Below, piece after piece: positions 1 through 13,100 of a DNA stretch of 64,000 bases; position 1 is the stretch's first letter; the number at the start of each line of letters is the position of its first letter. Position numbers and translations under genes: made by a program. The DNA is taken from positions 141,501 through 205,500 of the forward strand of contig JAOTOL010001473.1 in assembly GCA_034440575.1 (NCBI GenBank). Direction: 5' to 3'. The notes below the pieces were generated by a model. That model did not search any database. It was not told where the DNA came from and saw only the letters and a list, made by a program, of their open reading frames with translations. The DNA is from Imbricaverruca yamaguchii. Its lineage: Eukaryota > Arthropoda > Thecostraca > Neoverrucidae.

Positions 1-1436
1 GACGAGTACATTAGCTCAGACACCGCAGGAAGCACTCCACAGACCACCCAAGCACCGACAACACGAGCAACCAACAAAACAAGCACTACATACACCAACA
101 AACGAAACACAACAACCATGAAAACCAGAACACATAGCAAATCCACCCGACAATAGACAGCATAGGAACGAAGACATCCGAACAACTCCTCAACCCAATC
201 TCTCCCAACTCTGCCCATGACATGCACAAAGAAAAAGGAAAAAAGAAGCGAAACAGGCTGGTGCCAGACAGACACTAGAACCTGAAACAAACGTTAAAAA
301 GATTAGAAGGAAGAAACAAAGAAACAAAGAAACAAAAAGAACAGAAAAACAAACAAAACAATATAAAGAAAAAGGAAAGAAATAACAACAGTGTATGACA
401 TGTTTCTTGCAATGTTCACACTTAAGGCGATGACCCCTAACCCCCTCCAAACAACTACTACCAGGCACCGTCCGGACCACCACCTCCAACCGACCTAAAC
501 CGACGTAAACAGCCGATATCACCCATCGATGGCAGGCTGCTATACTTTACTCATCAGCATCATCAGCTCCACGTTTGATGCTGCCGCTAATGACACAGGA
601 ACTTTTGGCAGTAGTTTACTTCATTGGCGACTGAGTTATAAATAACATGGCTGAACACTCACCTGTAGGTTCTTCCGCCATGTAGCAGCGTATTGTCAGA
701 TGGGCTACTGCCATGTATCCCACCATCACCACCGTTAATATATTCATCAACGCTTTGACGCATGCACACCATTGTGGTTCGGACCCCTGCGGTATCGCAA
801 GTAGTTAGGCTCAGGGGAGGGGCGACAGACCGTCCCTCCGACGAGCCCGGGGAGCCGCCACGGCGCGTTGCGCCACCGCCGCCGTACCCCACGCATCCGC
901 CAGTATATACATACTTTGTTCACACCGTTTAGTTGGGGCTCCACTCCATTTATCGATGATGCCAGGGTGAAATCAAGCATGGAATTCGAAAATCCATGTT
1001 TAAAAGAAAATCGATAGTGTGGTGTTTGTTCGTAAGTCGAAATTGGATATACAATTTCAAATACAAGGATGTTTTCGAAAATGTTCGAGATATGTTGGTA
1101 CGGGCATCTTAAATACGGTATTTTGGCATCTCGTGGCAGTTCTGGAAGTAAAAGATATTTCCTCATTACAGATAGGCCAACTTAAAAATATCACGTTGTA
1201 GCATGACGCCATTATGACACCGTACAGGGCAACTGCTGGTTAGAAATGTAAGTCTCCCGGAATCGTGTTCAGGGACCAAGATAACCCATAACCAAAACTT
1301 AGGCAATATCTGAGGGGCGGGGTGTTATCGACGGGTTCGCTTGCGTGAAATTCAGCATGGTACCTACGATCCAAAGGTATAATCACATTCAGCAACCTAC
1401 CCATCTTCCTGTACATTCTTTTTACCTAGGAGGGTA
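1..1436. other. Unique sequence without a supported gene
   Basis: No recognisable coding region, RNA gene or mobile element end was seen. The first 380 bases are A- and C-rich on the plus strand. The minus-strand open frames at 190-522 and 747-1166 show no domain, and the first is dominated by homopolymeric hydrophobic residues from the A-rich DNA. Confidence 0.5.
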
Positions 1437-1572
<136 letters not shown>

Positions 1573-1701
1573 GCTATTGCTATTTTCTGTAGCTAAACTA
1601 TGAGCAAAGCGTCGATATTCGTTGCTTGTCCCCCACTCCGACGACCTCTAGTCACGGGGAGTAATTGTAGATTAGGAAATGAGACATGGTTGGTGATTCA
1701 A

Positions 1702-2112
1702 GGTGGGTTTGAGAGTTCAGAACCCCTGGCTTGACACTCCTACTGATCTTAATTTGTCATTTTCCTTATTCAATCTGAAATTTTGGAATTCGGTCCCACC
1801 TTGATTGGTGAGATATCTCCAGCTTTGCTATCCTCACTCCAAGATTGTCGAAATTAGGGAGACCTAAAACTTTCTGATTTTTTTCTTCGATTCCAGACGT
1901 ATTTCGTTTGTGTTATATTGGCGCCCATCCTTGTTGGAAAGTCACCGTAAGCCCGATAGCTTTTGATATTGGATGCAACTGCGGCTGGATATCTCTCACG
2001 AACCTGGGGGCCCAATACCCTATTTTCAAGACATTTTCAGATTGAATAGGGAAATTATAACTTAACATTAGCAGGGTGCCAAACCAGGGGGCCAGACTCT
2101 CCTCCACCCCTT
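1702..2112. repeat. Imperfect inverted repeat, candidate small hairpin element
   Basis: The stretch 1702-1830 reappears as its reverse complement in about 1975-2112. Shared blocks include TATTCAATCTGAAA (1768-1781, and inverted near 2035-2048), CCCCTGG and GAGATATC. The arms are about 130 bp and separated by about 145 bp. The layout suits a MITE-like foldback or two opposed copies of one repeat. No clear target-site duplication was found, so the type is undetermined. Confidence 0.5.
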
Positions 2113-2679
2113 GACTCACCTGGATATTCTGCCACGGGTAGAGTCTATGGGTTATCTAAGCACTTCGGCGCTCCAATGACTGCTTTGCGACATCCCTCAG
2201 ATGGCTGGATAGACCCTTTTTGCCTAGAGACATATCTTAGGCTGGCTTAGCTGGACGATAGCTCGGCGTGTTATATCCTTTTGAGAGCTGAAATGTCGCG
2301 CAACGCGTGCTGCATTGCTTCTGCCTAACGGGATCGTGATTGATTCAGTGTCCGGGGGCGGGAACAGAGGCGTATCCAGAAGAACCGGTTCGAAGGGGTC
2401 AGCTAAAAAATCCGATTTCGAAACATTTGTCGTAATTGAACAGCTAACATTCGTGGGCTCTGCTCCAGACAACGCTTTTCTAATTAAATGTTTTCAGATG
2501 CATAGAAAATGACACTTTTATTGTTACATTTTAACACAAAAATCGACCTTTTTAGTGTGGGGATGATCGGGGCAGGGCCCATGGCTCCTGTGCCCGCCCC
2601 TTAGATCCGCTAGTGTGAAGAGGAGGGGCGGGGGGGTGATGCGCTATGTTGACACGAGTCCCTCGTGAGTAGTCTTTCC
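2113..2679. other. No supported feature
   Basis: Short open frames exist on both strands (2224-2472 minus, 2315-2512 plus) but they overlap each other and show no domain. There is a G-rich stretch near 2615-2640. Confidence 0.45.
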
Positions 2680-2871
2680 CGACCAATGATCATTGGTGAC
2701 TGGTTCCGCGGCTAATGGAGTGACGCGGTATATTAGCTCGTGACGTGACCTGAGTACCAGCCGACCAATGACCACTTGTGGCTTGTTCCGCGGGTGGTGG
2801 AGTGAAACAGTATATTTTCGCACGTGACGCTTCTCGCCAACGCCAACCGACCAATAACCAGCAGTCATATG
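2680..2871. repeat. Degenerate tandem duplication of about 85 bp
   Basis: Two units begin with CCGACCAATGA (near 2680 and 2761) and a third start, CCGACCAATAACCA, lies at about 2847. Each full unit carries GTTCCGCGG, TGGAGTGA and a TATATT block in the same order. The CCAAT-containing motif recurs three times. Nothing links it to a gene. Confidence 0.6.
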
Positions 2872-3322
2872 ATGCTACCGTATGGTGCCTGATCATTGCG
2901 TGATAGTACCTGAATAACTTCAGAATCTCAATGGAGACGAGACGCCAAAATATTTTCAGCTTTCCAGCGCCAAGCGCACGGTAAATCTGAAGTTTCCTCC
3001 CGACCGGCCACTGATAACTCATTTCAACATGCTTAGTGTATATATATATATATATATACGACGTATATGTACATGCAATGAATTTTACCGGTGCTCTATA
3101 AGAATCAGGTCGGAACTTGTCCTTTAATAAGCGGTCCATGAAGGGTAAGCGTTCCCGCTTCTGCCGAAAAAAAAATATGTCGGCTCTCATGACATTTTTA
3201 TCATGTGTATGCTTATTGTCGTTGAATGTACTGCTTCGCCATTTGACGATATCTGAGTCGCACTTACTGCCGAGTTCCAAGGTACTCGGAACAGGAATAC
3301 GGCATGTAGGGTACGGACGTCT

Positions 3323-3386
3323 GGCGACTCGACAAGGCGACTCGACAAGGCGACTCGACAAAGCGACTCGACAAGGCGACTCGACT
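3323..3386. repeat. 13-bp tandem repeat, about five copies
   Basis: The unit GGCGACTCGACAA is repeated about five times with one G-to-A change. It creates short open frames on both strands that have no coding meaning. Confidence 0.9.
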
Positions 3387-4023
3387 CCGTGCAGCACCAA
3401 ACGGACCATTGTTAGGGTGTTAACAAAGTGGCCGTCTGAGCGATGGTAATCGCGACGGACATCGCAGCGCCACTGGTCGTCCAGGACAATGGACTGATCC
3501 AGCGGCAATATCAGGACGAGACCATTTGAAAACACGGCGACCGTGTTCAACACGCATGGTGTGCGGATTTATGGATAGTTGAGTTGTGATTGGTGACAGA
3601 TCTGCTGTGATCTAGCAAGGACTTGAAGAGCATTATCTGGAGGGGCAATTGTCCCTCCACCCACCCCCTCATGATGCTCGAAAATGTATTAGTTTTCAAA
3701 GGCAATGAATGTTGCATTCATTGCCTGAATGTAGCAGGTAATGGCGAAGAAGTGGACTTGAGGTCCGTAACCAGTGAAAGCCATTAACCAAAGATGGGTG
3801 CGTAAATGCCCTACCGGTGACTGCACACGCTGCTTTTGCCAAGATTCTCGAACGATAATAAAATTGATGGTGCTGGAGGCAGTCTTAATGTCTTTATTCG
3901 AGACCAATACTCAGTGATTAATCTTCAAATGAACATTTTTACAAATATTTTTTTCGTGTCCGCCACCCAAGGTCAAGTGACCCAAGCCCCCTCTTCTTAC
4001 CCAACGACTGCAAGCACCTTACA
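3387..4023. other. No supported feature
   Basis: Unique sequence. Only short overlapping open frames without motifs are present. Confidence 0.45.
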
Positions 4024-4869
4024 TTAACCCGCGCCGTCTTTCCGGTCAGATCCTCGCACCCCGTCTCGGGGGGGGGTTTGTAACCACCCTCTAAAATCCA
4101 AACTAAGCATCGCTTGAAAACGAAAGAGGTGACATCGGAAACCGCTCGACGAGTAGGGTCCGGGTCCACTCCCCCCCCAAAGCAATTTCTCCCCAAAAGT
4201 GACGTCACCAGGAGGTTAGATGTTCACCTTTCACGACTTACATTACGTTTTTGGCTCTGGGGAGTTCATTTTGTGGGATATATTAAAAAATGTATTTGGA
4301 ATGAGAAAAGGACAGCGAAATCGACCAGGGCCATCATTTTTCGTGCCTCCAAATAATTTTTTTTTAAACTAATTTTTTGAAATGTCAAAATTTTGAGTAT
4401 TCAAGTATTCTTTAATTTTCCTTTTCCAATGTGTAGAGAACACCGATAAACCTTGCTGGAAGTCAACTTGCGCTAATAAAAAAATGCTTACTTTAGCCAG
4501 AATCCTCAATTTCAATAGCAATTGGCAAATATGCAAAATTTATATGTAGTCAACAACGAAAAAAGAAGAAAAATTCCACTTGTACATTTTGCTGCATCCC
4601 AAAGATAAGCAAACGCTGAAAGTTTCATTAAAATATCTGCATCCGTTAAAGCGTGACGACTGGTTGAACGTTTTTGGAGGTGACCTCACTTGACCTTGAC
4701 TAACTCGTTGACCCTAGATGACATGACTTCAACATTTTGAAACAGCATGCCAAATTGATTTTGCAATAGGAATGCCAAATTTCAGCGCGCTGCCGCGCGC
4801 CGTTCATCCACTATCCGCCAAAAACCAGAGGGGGGGCGGTTGAAGACCCCCCGAGACGGGACGGGTTAA
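4024..4869. mobile_element. Candidate TTAA-flanked non-autonomous DNA transposon (piggyBac-like MITE)
   Basis: The left edge is TTAACCCG at 4024. The right edge, read inward as its reverse complement from 4869, is also TTAACCCG. Both ends then contain CCCGTCTCGGGGGG in inverted orientation, at about 4059-4075 on the left and 4844-4858 on the right. The left side has about 28 extra bases between the two blocks. A TTAA duplication is the hallmark of piggyBac-type transposition. The 846-bp interior has no transposase and shows no coding motif. The inverted repeats are short and uneven, so this stays a candidate. Confidence 0.45.
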
Positions 4870-5230
4870 CACCATAGACTAAACAGTAAAGTCGCGGCAC
4901 TCCCAGCGAAGAGATGGAAAACAAATAAACAAGCATGCAAAGTACCGGGTATTCGAGCAATAAAACTAATGATAAAGGATGTTGTTAATAGTCACACCCA
5001 AAGGAGGCATATGACTGACACTGGATCCATCCCAACAAGAAATTATGGTCTAAACTATAATGTTAGCAACTGGTTTGTGGCCAGATGGTAGTGAGCACTC
5101 CTGATTTGTAATGCTTTTTTAACTTTGGCTCCTCCCACAACTCCATCCAGCTAAGCATGGGCTTGTTGCTGGGTGGAATGTGGGAGGAACCAGTGGTTGG
5201 GTGTTTTCAACTTTGTATATACTTAAGCGT
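4870..5230. other. No supported feature
   Basis: Unique sequence between the candidate MITE and a CA microsatellite. No motif was seen. Confidence 0.45.
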
Positions 5231-5231
5231 A

Positions 5232-5275
<44 letters not shown>

Positions 5276-5480
5276 TACACATACACACACGGACACACAT
5301 ATATGCGCACACACACACACACACACAAATAAACACATAATCACATGAAAACACCCCAGCACACACACATACACACGCGCGCACACACACACACACACAT
5401 ACACACACAAACACACACACACATACACACATACATTCACATGCCAGGATCCATGTACAAGCATACACACACAGAAACAC
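5231..5480. repeat. (CA)n compound microsatellite
   Basis: Runs of CA with CATA and CG interruptions. It lies just beyond the 3' end of the minus-strand LINE fragment at 5490-6830. On that strand it reads (TG)n and may have grown from the element's tail, which is an inference. Confidence 0.95.
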
Positions 5481-5489
5481 TTTATCAGC

Positions 5490-6830
5490 TAAGTACTTTA
5501 ATATCTGCTCAAGAAGTATGTCTTCATGTGCTTTTTGAGAACAGTCTTAGAATTTGATATCCTTGAGTGTAAAAAATGCTTTGATATGATAGAATTCCAA
5601 AACTTGGGTCCAAATCATTCAATGGTGAAGAGACGATGATTTTTGTTTGAATAGCTGTGCTGGAAGTGGTTTTGTAATCTTGTGGAATATGGGGTATCAT
5701 GCAATTCTGTGAAAATGGGTCTGATAGAATGAGGTAGCTGATGATGAATTAATTTTTGCATAATAATCAACGCTTAAAGTTTTCCTAGATCTTGGACTTT
5801 TAAAACTTTGTATTTCTTAAAAATAGGGTTTGCACTCTGGGGGGGGGGGGGACGGGATACACCCTCAATAATACGCATCATTCTTTTCTGAAGAACAATA
5901 ATTTGTGTGTCTGATTTGCATAGTTCGCATCCCAGAGAAAACAGTAATAATTTATATATGGAAGAATTAATGCATTATACAATTTTAGGAGGTGATTTTC
6001 CCCAGGAGATTTCACATTTTTGTATCATTCCTATGCTGCGACTTATTATGTTTGAGACACTGCTGATGTGGGATGCAAATTTCAAACTTTCATCTATGTA
6101 TACACCAAGGTATTTTACCGGATTCGGATGTAAAATAGAAATCCCATTAAATTAAGTCTGGATATCAATATCTGTTTTGTGATTGTTATATAGCTGGTAT
6201 ACAGTTTGGCCTTCATTTAATGACAAAAGATTTAAATGTAGCAATTGCGAAATTTTTGGCAAGGAATTTGTGATCTTGTGATGAAGCTCTGTACAGTCAG
6301 TGCTTTAAAAAAATGGCAGTCATCAGCATATAGAAATGTCTCTCACTCTACATGTAAATTTACCATATCATTTATATATATATTATAAAAAGCAAGAGGC
6401 CTAAAATTGAGCCTTGTGACACACCCATTTCAATTTCTCTGAAAGTAGAGGCACTGCTATTTATTGTAGTAGCTTGTGTTCTTCCTGATAAAGATAACTG
6501 TATGATTTTGATTGCATCTCCCTTCACACCATATTCTTCCATTTTTGCACACAATATTTCTTTATCAACGGTATCAAACGCCTTTCTCAAGTCAAGGTAA
6601 ATTCCTACAACATATTCATTATTTTCAAACCCTTTAGTGATCAGGCTCTGTATTAAGAGTAGAGGCATACACATGGACCTCTCTTTTCTGAAACCAAATT
6701 GCTTATCAGAAAGTAGGTTGTGCATGGTGAAGTGTTCCAAGAGGTGGTTGTAGATTATCTTTTCTTATTTGTTTTATATATGTGGAAGAATACTAATTGG
6801 TCTGTAGTTACTATACGTTGACGACATGCC
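5490..6830 (-). pseudogene. Truncated LINE reverse transcriptase (CR1/L2-like) 3' fragment
   Basis: On the minus strand this reads through the middle and C-terminal part of a non-LTR reverse transcriptase, the enzyme that copies LINE RNA into the target site. Motifs in order: [12 protein letters not shown] (about 6785-6825, followed by stops), [39 protein letters not shown] (about 6570-6610), GVSQGSILGLLLFIIYI, then after a frameshift near 6372 INDM and the catalytic YADD (about 6325). Further on come HPNPVKYLGVYIDESLKF (about 6080-6130) and the C-terminal [17 protein letters not shown] followed by a stop near 5500. No endonuclease domain is present. The 5' side ends at the (TA)n run at 6834, so the copy is 5'-truncated and dead. 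Confidence 0.85.
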
Positions 6831-6831
6831 A

Positions 6832-6985
<154 letters not shown>

Positions 6986-8393
6986 ATAATACATATCTCC
7001 CAGAAACATGCCGCAGAGAAAAGCGATCATTCACGAATATGAATTCCTTCCCGTGTCCGAGCATTAACATACACACCCAACATTACTTTGAACATTGCCT
7101 TTGCATTCAGAGACCTACACTCCCAGTCAAGCTGCCGTTCCGCGCGGCAGCTTAATTCTCGAATTTAAGTGTTGTCTTCCAGAGCAGACCTGCAAGGTAT
7201 TTCACACTGTGCATAATTCGTATTTCGGTATTTCACATTTCACCCGATTCAAAATTCAATGTCAGGCTATAATCAATAGGAAGTCCTGTAAAACCGACGG
7301 CGGAAGAATGTTCTTCTTCTATTGGCCTAAATCTAAAATATACCTTTTTAAGATGGTATGCGCTGAGTTAAGAAGTAATTGCTTAATTGGTGATGTGCAA
7401 TTTGACAGTCTAGCTTCAGATCACTTTACAATATCATTTAAGCCGTAAACGCCCCGAACATGTCAAACCGTTTCTTCTGCGGATGCGCATTTCGCTCCAA
7501 CTCTCGAGCATACCAACTCTGAGACTTTTCATGAGTACGAAGTAATCAATAAATGTATAAAAGATGAGTTGACAAGAGAAGCCGTGTATCAAATAGACTG
7601 CACAATGATATTTGTAGCTAAGGATGGCACCATCTAATCAGGTGAAAAAGTCTGACCCATTGCTCATGTGGCAGAAATCTGGCTCGACAGAACCTAGTAT
7701 TTTGATATCGTGTTTTGCGACATGGGATTAAATGTTTTAGACCTGTACATGCCTGTACCAAAAGTCACAGTTGCTTAATTTTGGTCCATGCATTTTATCT
7801 GTTCACCTTCAAATGTATTGTGAATTTGATCCCACCTATATGTTTTACAGTAGGCATGAGTAGTCCTGTTTGTCGTTTGTAGTTTGTCGAAAACAAGCTG
7901 GGTGACTATTCCCACTCTCCAATGCATGATGAGGAAGAAATTATAAGAAATTATTGATAATGAAAATTAATAGCCATTGGCAGCACGAGAAGCAAAAGCA
8001 CGAAAGGAAAAAAAACTGGTTCCACAAGATTGAAAAGGAGACTGAGTGCCTAAGACGGACAGGTCGCAGTTTATACTTCCAACCCCGAGATCTGAGTGCA
8101 GTTATTAGTAGTTCCGTGCCATCTATGGAGGTAGATGATGATAAAGATTTTGAGGCGTCTTCTGTACATAGTATGTTTGTATTATCTGGAAGTGTCTGAG
8201 AGATCAGGGCTACCGCGAAGATCTGAATAAGGGTAAAGTGTTTCGATCCGGAAGAGAAGCCAAAACGGCACAGGTAAGAAGCTAAAGCAAACGGGAAATG
8301 GCAGCAGCCGAAATCGCGAATCAGCTCTGACCCGCGAACAAGGGGAATCTAAGAGGAAATAGGGGAAATTCTGATCTCAAAACCAGCTCACAC
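6986..8393. other. No supported feature
   Basis: Unique, moderately AT-rich sequence. Open frames at 7095-7448 and 7954-8199 on the plus strand lack recognisable domains and have no supporting context. Confidence 0.45.
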
Positions 8394-8940
8394 TCATTGG
8401 AACCATACGGTCCTTCCTGAGCCTGGTTTTGTGTCCAAGAGGCCGAGATCAAGGGCACCAAATGAAGTAAGAAGAGGTGGAACTGCAGGAAGACCATAAC
8501 GGAAATGAGCATTTAGAATTGAAAGGCTGGATGACAAACTAAGAAAGGTAAAGGAGCAGAAGAAAGGGGGAATTTCTCCCCAATAGCCTTTGAAAGCATG
8601 GAAAAGATAGACCGCTGTCCACTTTCTTTGTAGGAACCACGAAGAGTACAAATCTCGGGGATCCACCACGCCTTGTTTAGAAATCAGTCCCTTTTCCCAT
8701 ATCCTATCAAATAGCCCAGTAGCTCGAGTATGAAAACCATCAACGGGCAGGAGTACATGATTTTGATCGTAAATGGCCATATAAGGAATCAAATATTTCA
8801 TGATGGGACGAAAAGGCAAGGCAAGGGTTCATCTCTCCTATCAATCTTCTCACGCAAGTGAGGAGATGTTGAAACTCGCAATTAAGATTTTCCGTCTGGC
8901 CATCATGTATCAGAAAATTCTGTATCTCCCCAACGTTATC
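8394..8940 (-). pseudogene. Unrecognised protein-like open frame with a probable frameshift
   Basis: I do not recognise this product. Two minus-strand frames follow each other: an upstream part reading [20 protein letters not shown] (about 8850-8915) and a downstream part of 141 codons (8394-8819) containing FHTRATGLFDRIWEKGLISK and FLQRKWTAVYLFHAFKGYW. They join at about 8820-8830, at a CCTTGCCTTGCC tract, where one small indel would merge them. The residue composition, with mixed charged and aromatic residues and no low complexity, looks more like real protein than shadow. It could be a transposable-element or host-gene relic. The (TA)n run at 8946 cuts it off upstream. Confidence 0.3.
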
Positions 8941-8945
8941 TAGGC

Positions 8946-9091
<146 letters not shown>

Positions 9092-10183
9092 ATATCCATA
9101 TATATATACATTATACCACCTGAAATAATCTGGAACTCTTTAATGAGCAGGTATGTCCAATATCAACACCTTAATGGAGATTAGTGTAAGTCCTCTTTCG
9201 CCCCCTTCACCAGCGGTACGCGAGAGTGCGATAGAAATTCGGAAATAATTCCGATTATCTGATTATCCAAGCCATTCCATCTAGGAACCGATTACTGCCG
9301 ACTTAAATTGCTGGGTCGTTCATCCGATAGTCGTCAAAAGTTCAGCACACGGTAAAACTTTACCAACTTTGTGCCGCAACAAATTTTCAGTACCCCAGTC
9401 GCACTTGAATTTCACACAATCAACTTCGTCGGGGCGAAATATTCCTGAACAAATATGTTCAGCATAAATAAATAAATATATGTGGACAATATGAAACGAA
9501 ATATTGATCCATTTTCAAACTATTGAATGTGGTTTCACAATAGTGGTGTCGAGTGATGTGATTATATTAAAAGCTGAAAAGACTAACTAAAACCTTTGAA
9601 TGCAAGGCCAAGATGGATAGCATCCGCATGAAGAAAGGTTTGCAAATGCATAGAAACATTGCCGTCGCGCTGGCCATGCAATATAAAGTGTGTACAGTAA
9701 TGCAACAATAAGCATTACTAACCGATACAATTGGCATGCCCAACAACTTGGATTGCTGAACTGAATACACGGTCAGCATGTTGGTACATATCTTCGAATT
9801 TCAGTTGTGAGAAATACCGTGGCAATTTAATGATACGTTCTTCAAATTTCACCAATAGATGCCCTGTGGGAATGGACGCCAGCGAGCATTGGTCCTCTCG
9901 CGGTGGCTGATCCGTCGGTGACGATCCCCCCCCAGTTGTCCCCACTAATCTCCCCAATGGTCGTCAATCATCTGGCCTTGTTGGGGCGTGGTGATAAACG
10001 CCACGCAGCCGGACTGCGAGAGAGAGAGAGGGGGGGGGGGCGCAGCCGGTGGTGGTGCAGGGGCCCGCCACCAGCCACGGCCAACACACATGGTGCAGAT
10101 ACACTCACCCAGCCATGACTGGGTGACGGCAGAGCCGGACATGCGCCATGACCGAACCACCGCGTGACTTCCGCGCCATGTGC
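9092..10183. other. No supported gene upstream of the 42-bp array
   Basis: Unique sequence. A GA and G run lies at about 10020-10040. The segment just before the array is more GC-rich and shows no motif. Confidence 0.45.
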
Positions 10184-13100
10184 AGCACATAGTGGCACAG
10201 ACAGGTTATTAGTGACATCATGTGCAGCACAGAGTGGCGCAGACAGGTTATTAGTGACATCATGTGCAGCACATAGTGGCACAGACAGGTTATTAGTGAC
10301 ATCATGTGCAGCACAGAGTGGCACAGGCAGGTTATTAGTGACATCATGTGCAGCACAGAGTGGCGCAGACAGGTTATTAGTGACATCATGTGCAGCACAG
10401 AGTGGCGCAGACAGGTTATTAGTGACATCATGTGCAGCAGAGTGGCGCAGACAGGTTATTAGTGACATCATGTGCAGCACAGAGTGGCACAGACAGGTTA
10501 TTAGTGACATCATATGCAGCACAGAGTGGCGCAGACAGGTTATTAGTGACATCATGTGCAGCACAGAGTGGCACAGACAGGTTATTAGTGACATCATGTG
10601 CAGCACAGAGAGGCACAGACAGGTTATTAGTGACATCATGTGCAGCACAGAGTGGCACAGACAGGTTATTAGTGACATCATGTGCAGCGCAGAGTGGCAC
10701 AGACAGGTTATTAGTGACATCATGTGCAGCACAGAGTGGCGCAGACAGGTTATTAGTGACATCATGTGCAGCACAGAGTGGCGCAGACAGGTTATTAGTG
10801 ACATCATGTGCAGCCCATAGTGGCACAGACAGGTTATTAGTGACATCATGTGCAGCACAGAGTGGCCAGACAGGTTATTAGTGACATCATGTGCAGCCAG
10901 AGTGGCACAGACAGGTTATTAGTGACATCATGTGCAGCACAGAGTGGCACAGACAGGTTATTAGTGACATCATGTGCAGCACAGAGTGGCACAGACAGGT
11001 TATTAGTGACATCATGTGCAGCACAGAGTGGCACAGACAGGTTATTAGTGACATCATGTGCAGCACAGAGTGGCACAGACAGGTTATTAGTGACATCATG
11101 TGCAGCACAGAGTGGCACAGACAGGTTATTAGTGACATCATGTGCAGCACAGAGTGGCACAGACAGGTTATTAGTGACATCATGTGCAGCACAGAGTGGC
11201 ACAGACAGGTTATTAGTGACATCATGTGCAGCACAGAGTGGCGCAGACAGGTTATTAGTGACATCATGTGCAGCACAGAGTGGCACAGACAGGTTATTAG
11301 TGACATCATGTGCAGCACAGAGTGGCGCAGACAGGTTATTAGTGACATCATGTGCAGCACAGAGTGGCGCAGACAAGTTATTAGTGACATCATGTGCAGC
11401 ACAGAGTGGCGCAGACAGGTTATTAGTGACATCATGTGCAGCACAGAGTGGCACAGACAAGTTATTAGTGACATCATGTGCAGCACAGAGTGGCACAGAC
11501 AAGTTATTAGTGACATCATGTGCAGCACAGAGTGGCGCAGACAGGTTATTAGTGACATCATGTGCAGCACAGAGTGGCACAGACAAGTTATTAGTGACAT
11601 CATGTGCAGCACAGAGTGGCACAGACAAGTTACTAGTGACATCATGGGTAGCACAGAGTGGCACAGACAGGTTATTAGTGACATCATGTGCAGCACATAG
11701 TGGCACAGACAGGTTATTAGTGACATCATGTGCAGCACAGAGTGGCGCAGACAGGTTATTAGTGACATCATGTGCAGCACAGAGTGGCGCAGACAGGTTA
11801 TTAGTGACATCATGTGCAGCACAGAGTGGCGCAGACAGGTTATTAGTGACATCATGTGCAGCACAGAGTGGCGCAGACAGGTTATTAGTGACATCATGTG
11901 CAGCACAGAGTGGCGCAGACAGGTTATTAGTGACATCATGTGCAGCACAGAGTGGCACAGACAGGTTATTAGTGACATCATGTGCAGCACAGAGTGGCGC
12001 AGACAGGTTATTAGTGACATCATGTGTGGCAGACAGGTTATTAGTGACATCATGTGCAGCACAGAGTGGCGCAGACAGGTTATTAGTGACATCATGTGCA
12101 GCACAGAGTGGCAAGACAGGTTATTAGTGACATCATGTGCAGCACAGAGTGGCACAGACAGGTTATTAGTGACATCATGTGCAGCACAGAGTGGCACAGA
12201 CAGGTTATTAGTGACATCATGTGCAGCACAGAGTGGCACAGACAGGTTATTAGTGACATCATGTGCAGCACAGAGTGGCACAGACAGGTTATTAGTGACA
12301 TCATGTGCAGCACAGAGTGGCACAGACAGGTTATTAGTGACATCATGTGCAGCACAGAGAGGCACAGACAGGTTATTAGTGACATCATGTGCAGCACAGA
12401 GTGGCGCAGACAGGTTATTAGTGACATCATGTGCAGCACAGAGTGGCGCAGACAGGTTATTAGTGACATCATGTGCAGCACAGAGTGGCGCAGACAGGTT
12501 ATTAGTGACATCATGTGCAGCACAGAGTGGCGCAGACAGGTTATTAGTGACATCATGTGCAGCACAGAGTGGCACAGACAGGTTATTAGTGACATCATGT
12601 GCAGCACAGAGTGGCACAGACAGGTTATTAGTGACATCATGTGCAGCACAGAGTGGCGCAGACAGGTTATTAGTGACATCATGTGCAGCACAGAGTGGCG
12701 CAGACAGGTTATTAGTGACATCATGTGCAGCACAGAGTGGCCAGACAGGTTATTAGTGACATCATGTGCAGCACAGAGTGGCACAGACAGGTTATTAGTG
12801 ACATCATGTGCAGCACAGAGTGGCACAGACAGGTTATTAGTGACATCATGTGCAGCACAGAGTGGCACAGACAGGTTATTAGTGACATCATGTGCAGCAC
12901 AGAGTGGCACAGACAGGTTATTAGTGACATCATGTGCAGCACAGAGTGGCACAGACAGGTTATTAGTGACATCATGTGCAGCACAGAGTGGCGCAGACAG
13001 GTTATTAGTGACATCATGTGCAGCACAGAGTGGCACAGACAAGTTACTAGTGACATCATGTGCAGCACAGAGTGGCACAGACAGGGTTATTAAGTGACAT

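Noticed and set aside
10846..12617. Open frames of 260-576 codons across the 42-bp array on both strands
   Set aside because: A 42-bp unit without stops in four frames opens all of them. The frames shift at non-triplet indels and no unique protein sequence is attached.
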